Source: Bacteroides sp.
GTDB taxonomy: Bacteria > Bacteroidota > Bacteroidia > Bacteroidales > SM23-62
Assembly (NCBI GenBank): GCA_030667765.1
Contig: DAOUVF010000083.1
Location: 1 to 9,244, forward strand
Direction: 5' to 3'
DNA length: 9,244 nt
Under the pieces are notes generated by a model. It saw only the letters and a list, made by a program, of their open reading frames with translations. It made no database searches and was not told the origin of the DNA. The position numbers and the translations under genes were made by a program. Shown piece by piece: positions 6,582 through 9,244 of this stretch. Each line of letters starts with the position of its first letter. The stretch's first letter is position 1.

Positions 6582-7295
6582 ATGATATTTGGAGAATTGC
6601 TCTCGGGGATCAATGGGGGAAAGGTACTGGATATAGGTTGTGGATCCGGACAGTTCATAGAGATACTTGTACAATCATTAGGCTCATTTGATTCAGTCAC
6701 GGGCGTTGATGTGGATGAGTCAGTCCTCCAGGAAGCCGGTACAATGTTTAAGGGGGAGGCATTCAGCTTCATAAAAACCAGTTCCCTGTCTCTTCCCTTT
6801 GAAGATGGTTCATTTGATTTTGTCACCATATCCAAGGCGCTGCATCATGTGGAAAATGACCGGCAAACACTTGACGAAATGAAGAGGGTGCTGAAACAAG
6901 GCGGTTATTTTCTTATCAATGAGATGATCCAGGATGGTTCTTCAGCCTCTCAGCAATCATATTTGCTCTATCATCATCTCAGGTCGGAGATCGATCAGCT
7001 TCTTGGTGTGAGCCATAATACAACCTATTTCCGGAAAGACCTTTTTGATTTGATCTATTCTGTGGGACTGGAAGATCTTGTGCTGACCGAGTACCAGCCT
7101 GAGGAACCGGCTCCAAAAAATCCGGCCAATGTCGATGAATACATAGCCAGAATGACCGGCTGGCTGGATGAGATATCTGAACATCCTGAACGTGAAAATT
7201 ATAACAAACGCATAGCAGTTCTCCAGGAACACTTCCTGGAGAATGGAATTTCCAGGCCCACCCAGATCATTTCCCTGGGTAAAAAAAATAATTAA
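6582..7295 (+). CDS. Class I SAM-dependent methyltransferase (Methyltransf_11-like)
   Basis: This 237-aa protein has no signal peptide and should be cytoplasmic. Motif I is VLDIGCGSGQ (15-24). The acidic end of the second strand is GVDVDES (D43 or D45), LPFEDGSFDFV at 71-81 is the post-III motif, and KRVLKQGGYFLINEM (101-115) is the usual motif after strand 4. The C-terminal third (about 120-237) is mostly helical and should form the substrate lid. It carries PEEPAPKNPANVDEYIARM, which I cannot tie to a known acceptor. The substrate could be a small molecule, lipid or quinone. The ATG was chosen because motif I starts only 14 residues later and no longer frame is visible upstream. The upstream 146 bases hold a weak candidate promoter (TTG 6526-6528, TCAATTTT 6547-6554, 18-nt spacer). 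It is the first gene of a plus-strand operon with the PHP enzyme, 18 bases away. Confidence 0.87.
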   Translation: MIFGELLSGINGGKVLDIGCGSGQFIEILVQSLGSFDSVTGVDVDESVLQEAGTMFKGEAFSFIKTSSLSLPFEDGSFDFVTISKALHHVENDRQTLDEMKRVLKQGGYFLINEMIQDGSSASQQSYLLYHHLRSEIDQLLGVSHNTTYFRKDLFDLIYSVGLEDLVLTEYQPEEPAPKNPANVDEYIARMTGWLDEISEHPERENYNKRIAVLQEHFLENGISRPTQIISLGKKNN

Positions 7296-7313
7296 CCATC
7301 AAATCACTGAATT

Positions 7314-8444
7314 ATGAATAAATGCTATTTCCTGTCAGTAGCCCTGCTGGTCTTACAGCTGAATGTAAATGCCCAGCCCAATACCCGCCGGGTCATTAAC
7401 ATACCGGATATACCTGGCTATCTTACCCTGAAGTGTGATTTCCATATGCATACTGTTTTTTCGGATGGTAATGTCTGGCCTTCTATTCGTGTCGCAGAGG
7501 CATGGCAGGAAGGGCTGGATGCGATAGCCATTACAGATCATATTGAATATCATCCCCATAAAGATGATCTCCCTGTTCAGTTTGGCAGGGCATATGAAAT
7601 TGCCAAACCTCATGCTGATAATATGGGACTGCTACTTATAAAGGCGGCAGAAATTACCAGGAAGATGCCCCCCGGGCATTTTAACTGCCTGTTCCTGGAA
7701 GATGTTGCAGCACTTGACCAGGAAGATTTCTGGGCATCGATGAGTGCCGCTGTTGACCAGGGAGCTTACATCTTCTGGAATCATCCGGGATGGAGACAGA
7801 AAGATGAGATCCCTATCTGGTATGATGAACATGACAGTATCTATGATCTGGGCTGGATGCATGGCATGGAGATCGTAAATGGAAGTTCCTATTACCCGCT
7901 TGCCTACCAGTGGTGTCTTGAGAAAGGAATTCCCATCCTTGGAAACTCGGATGTTCACAATCCGACAGGACTGGACTTTCCATCAGGTAGTGAAGGAACC
8001 AGAAGCCTCACACTGGTCTTTGCCCGGGAGACAAATAACGACTCTGTCCAGGAAGCCTTACTGGCGGGCCGGACAGCTGTCTGGAGAGGCAATGAGCTAT
8101 ACGGGCAGCCAGCATTTTTGAAAGCCATTTTTGATGAGTCTGTCCGGGTGATCTCCCAACCTGTTATACTGAAAGGAAAAAATGCCAGCTATGTCCAGGT
8201 GATAAATGAGTCTGATATAACGTTTAAATTGACTATGGGTGAGAGACTTGAGGGTTTTAGTTACGCAACTGAGATGGTCCTGTATCCAGGCAGGACCGCC
8301 ATACTGCGGCTTTCAAACCTTATACAGGGAAAGGAAGGTAAGAGCGATATCAGTATACCATTCAGTGTTACCAACCTTTTCACCGGTCCCGATGTGCATC
8401 TGTCAGTTACACTGGATATGCAGGTTAATCTTATAAGCCAATGA
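7314..8444 (+). CDS. Secreted PHP-domain phosphodiesterase, Sb-PDE-like
   Basis: This 376-aa protein has a Sec signal peptide (1-20, NVNA|QP). The PHP domain follows with the metal ligands in order: HMH in DFHMHTVFSDG (H44, H46, D51), TDH (D75, H76), E113 in AAEITR, H122 in PPGHFN, H157 in FWNHPGW, E186 in GMEIVNG, and D213/H215 in NSDVH. The PHP site would bind a cluster of two or three metals and hydrolyse a phosphoester. The motif set and an added C-terminal beta domain (about 283-373, with VQVINESDITFKL) fit the Sb-PDE type of phosphodiesterase, which hydrolyses phosphodiesters in the founding enzyme; the natural substrate here is unknown. A histidinol-phosphatase label would be wrong given the export signal. 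The stop overlaps the next start as ATGA (8441-8444), so translational coupling with the membrane protein is likely. Confidence 0.88.
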   Translation: MNKCYFLSVALLVLQLNVNAQPNTRRVINIPDIPGYLTLKCDFHMHTVFSDGNVWPSIRVAEAWQEGLDAIAITDHIEYHPHKDDLPVQFGRAYEIAKPHADNMGLLLIKAAEITRKMPPGHFNCLFLEDVAALDQEDFWASMSAAVDQGAYIFWNHPGWRQKDEIPIWYDEHDSIYDLGWMHGMEIVNGSSYYPLAYQWCLEKGIPILGNSDVHNPTGLDFPSGSEGTRSLTLVFARETNNDSVQEALLAGRTAVWRGNELYGQPAFLKAIFDESVRVISQPVILKGKNASYVQVINESDITFKLTMGERLEGFSYATEMVLYPGRTAILRLSNLIQGKEGKSDISIPFSVTNLFTGPDVHLSVTLDMQVNLISQ

Positions 8445-9244
8445 AAGCAGCAAGTATCATTTCCATTGTCTATGGTACCCTTGGACTGATCTGGGCTACT
8501 GTTATCTCAATCCTGATCAAGGTCCAGGAAGCATTCTTCGAGCATTTTCAATGGCCACCTGAAGTGTATGAGGTCATCGATGTGCCTGCCATGCTTGATT
8601 CTGTATACGGATTGATAGGAAATATCTTTCCCTGCATATTTCTGATCGCAACCCTGTATATACTTTCCGGAATCCTTTACCTGGCTGGAAAAAGGTCATA
8701 TAAAAACATTGCTTACGCGGCGGCCATCCTGAATATCGTGTGGTATGTGGTTTATATGGTTCTTGTACAGGTGGAGATTGTTCCTGTACTTAATACTTTG
8801 GAGTTATTCCCAAAAAACCTGTTAGCTGTGCTGGTTGTGCTCGGCATGATAATCAATGTGGTATTCATCTCCATACTCCTTATATTCATCTCGAGCTTTG
8901 AGAGCAAGGCACAGAAGAAAGAAGTAAAAGTGATAAAAGAAGAAGAAGCTTCGTTTTTGAAAACCCTGGAAAGAGGGATTGAACTTTTGAATGAATTGAT
9001 CAATAAAGCCAGGAAAGAAAAAAAATCTGAATTGAATGGAACCTCTGCCTTTGAACTTTACGACACTTATGGATTCCCCCTTGATCTTACGGAGTTGATT
9101 CTGAAAGAACATGGGCTTAAGGTAAATAAGAAAGAATTTGAGCAGAGTATGTTGGAACAAAAAACCCGGTCAAGAAAGGATGGAAAACTTGAAACAGGCG
9201 ATTGGATTGAATTAAGGAGAGAGGATAACAAAGGATTTGTAGGT
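8441..9244 (+). CDS. Four-helix membrane protein fused in frame to an internal alanyl-tRNA synthetase segment (partial)
   Basis: ATG overlaps the PHP stop (ATGA). The frame runs 268 codons to the window edge with no stop. Residues 1-153 form a small membrane protein with hydrophobic helices at about 4-27, 57-82, 88-112 and 126-152. I do not recognise its family. After a charged joint (ESKAQKKEVK, 154-163) the protein becomes typical AlaRS: VIKEEEASFLKTLERGI (164-180), FELYDTYGFPLDLTELI (204-220), then ETGDWIEL and GFVG at the edge. This corresponds to the AlaRS region linking the aminoacylation core to the editing part. The N-terminal catalytic core (class II motifs 1-3) is absent, so this polypeptide cannot charge tRNA by itself. 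Membrane tethering of AlaRS has no precedent that I know. A misassembly joining the tail of a membrane-protein gene to alaS is the leading alternative. The coding frame is certain; the reality of the joint is not. Confidence 0.7.
   Translation, partial: MKAASIISIVYGTLGLIWATVISILIKVQEAFFEHFQWPPEVYEVIDVPAMLDSVYGLIGNIFPCIFLIATLYILSGILYLAGKRSYKNIAYAAAILNIVWYVVYMVLVQVEIVPVLNTLELFPKNLLAVLVVLGMIINVVFISILLIFISSFESKAQKKEVKVIKEEEASFLKTLERGIELLNELINKARKEKKSELNGTSAFELYDTYGFPLDLTELILKEHGLKVNKKEFEQSMLEQKTRSRKDGKLETGDWIELRREDNKGFVG
8927..9244 (+). other. alaS: AlaRS-derived segment of the fusion ORF
   Basis: About 106 codons show strong, collinear similarity to bacterial (Bacteroidota-like) AlaRS just after its catalytic core; ELYDTYGFPLDLTELI is nearly diagnostic. 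The left limit is approximate, because AQKKEVK just upstream could belong to either partner. The DNA here looks richer in A and in AAA/GAA/TTG codons than the upstream operon genes, by eye only. The segment is incomplete at both ends: the front is replaced by the membrane protein and the back is cut by the window. Confidence 0.8.

Noticed and set aside
8822..9160. 112-codon minus-strand open frame over the AlaRS seam
   Set aside because: Phe/Lys-rich antisense of AAA/GAA-rich coding DNA; the plus frame carries unmistakable AlaRS sequence.

Overview
The window looks like chromosomal DNA of a Bacteroidota (Bacteroidales-like) bacterium. The evidence is the protein families present (exported DUF1080, Tat-type sugar isomerase-like, Sb-PDE-like PHP and VIT-domain proteins), the weak or absent Shine-Dalgarno sequences, the A-rich leaders, and one close match to the Bacteroidota promoter (TTTG, 20-nt spacer, TAAATTTG). 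It has the layout of a metagenomic contig: the first and last genes run off the ends. I see no mobile element, CRISPR array, tRNA or rRNA.

Layout. (1) 1-1304, minus: 5' part of an exported VIT/VWA-like protein, with an unannotated 57-codon ORF (1358-1531, minus) just upstream. (2) 1611-3485, plus: secreted calcineurin-like metallophosphoesterase joined to a CBM9-like beta-sandwich. (3) 3566-4507, plus: D-2-hydroxyacid dehydrogenase. (4) 4595-5551 and 5641-6435, both minus: a Tat-exported xylose-isomerase-like TIM barrel downstream of a DUF1080 lipoprotein. The two are separated by a perfect 11-bp hairpin and preceded by a good promoter at 6464-6495. (5) 6582-9244, plus: a tight operon of a SAM methyltransferase, a secreted Sb-PDE-like PHP phosphodiesterase and a four-helix membrane protein. 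The membrane protein's frame continues without a break into the middle of alanyl-tRNA synthetase and runs off the end.

How the genes may work together. The DUF1080 and TIM-barrel pair resembles the cleavage and processing half of the 3-keto-glycoside route for glycan breakdown, here apparently outside the cytoplasm. The partner oxidoreductase is not in the window. The metallophosphoesterase and the PHP enzyme are both exported and could act on phosphodiesters or phosphorylated polymers. The dehydrogenase is probably central metabolism. These functional links are inference from families and gene order.

The most unusual object is the membrane protein/AlaRS in-frame fusion (8441-9244, seam near 8927). 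It is either a genuine gene chimera or an assembly artefact close to a contig end, and the sequence alone cannot decide between them.
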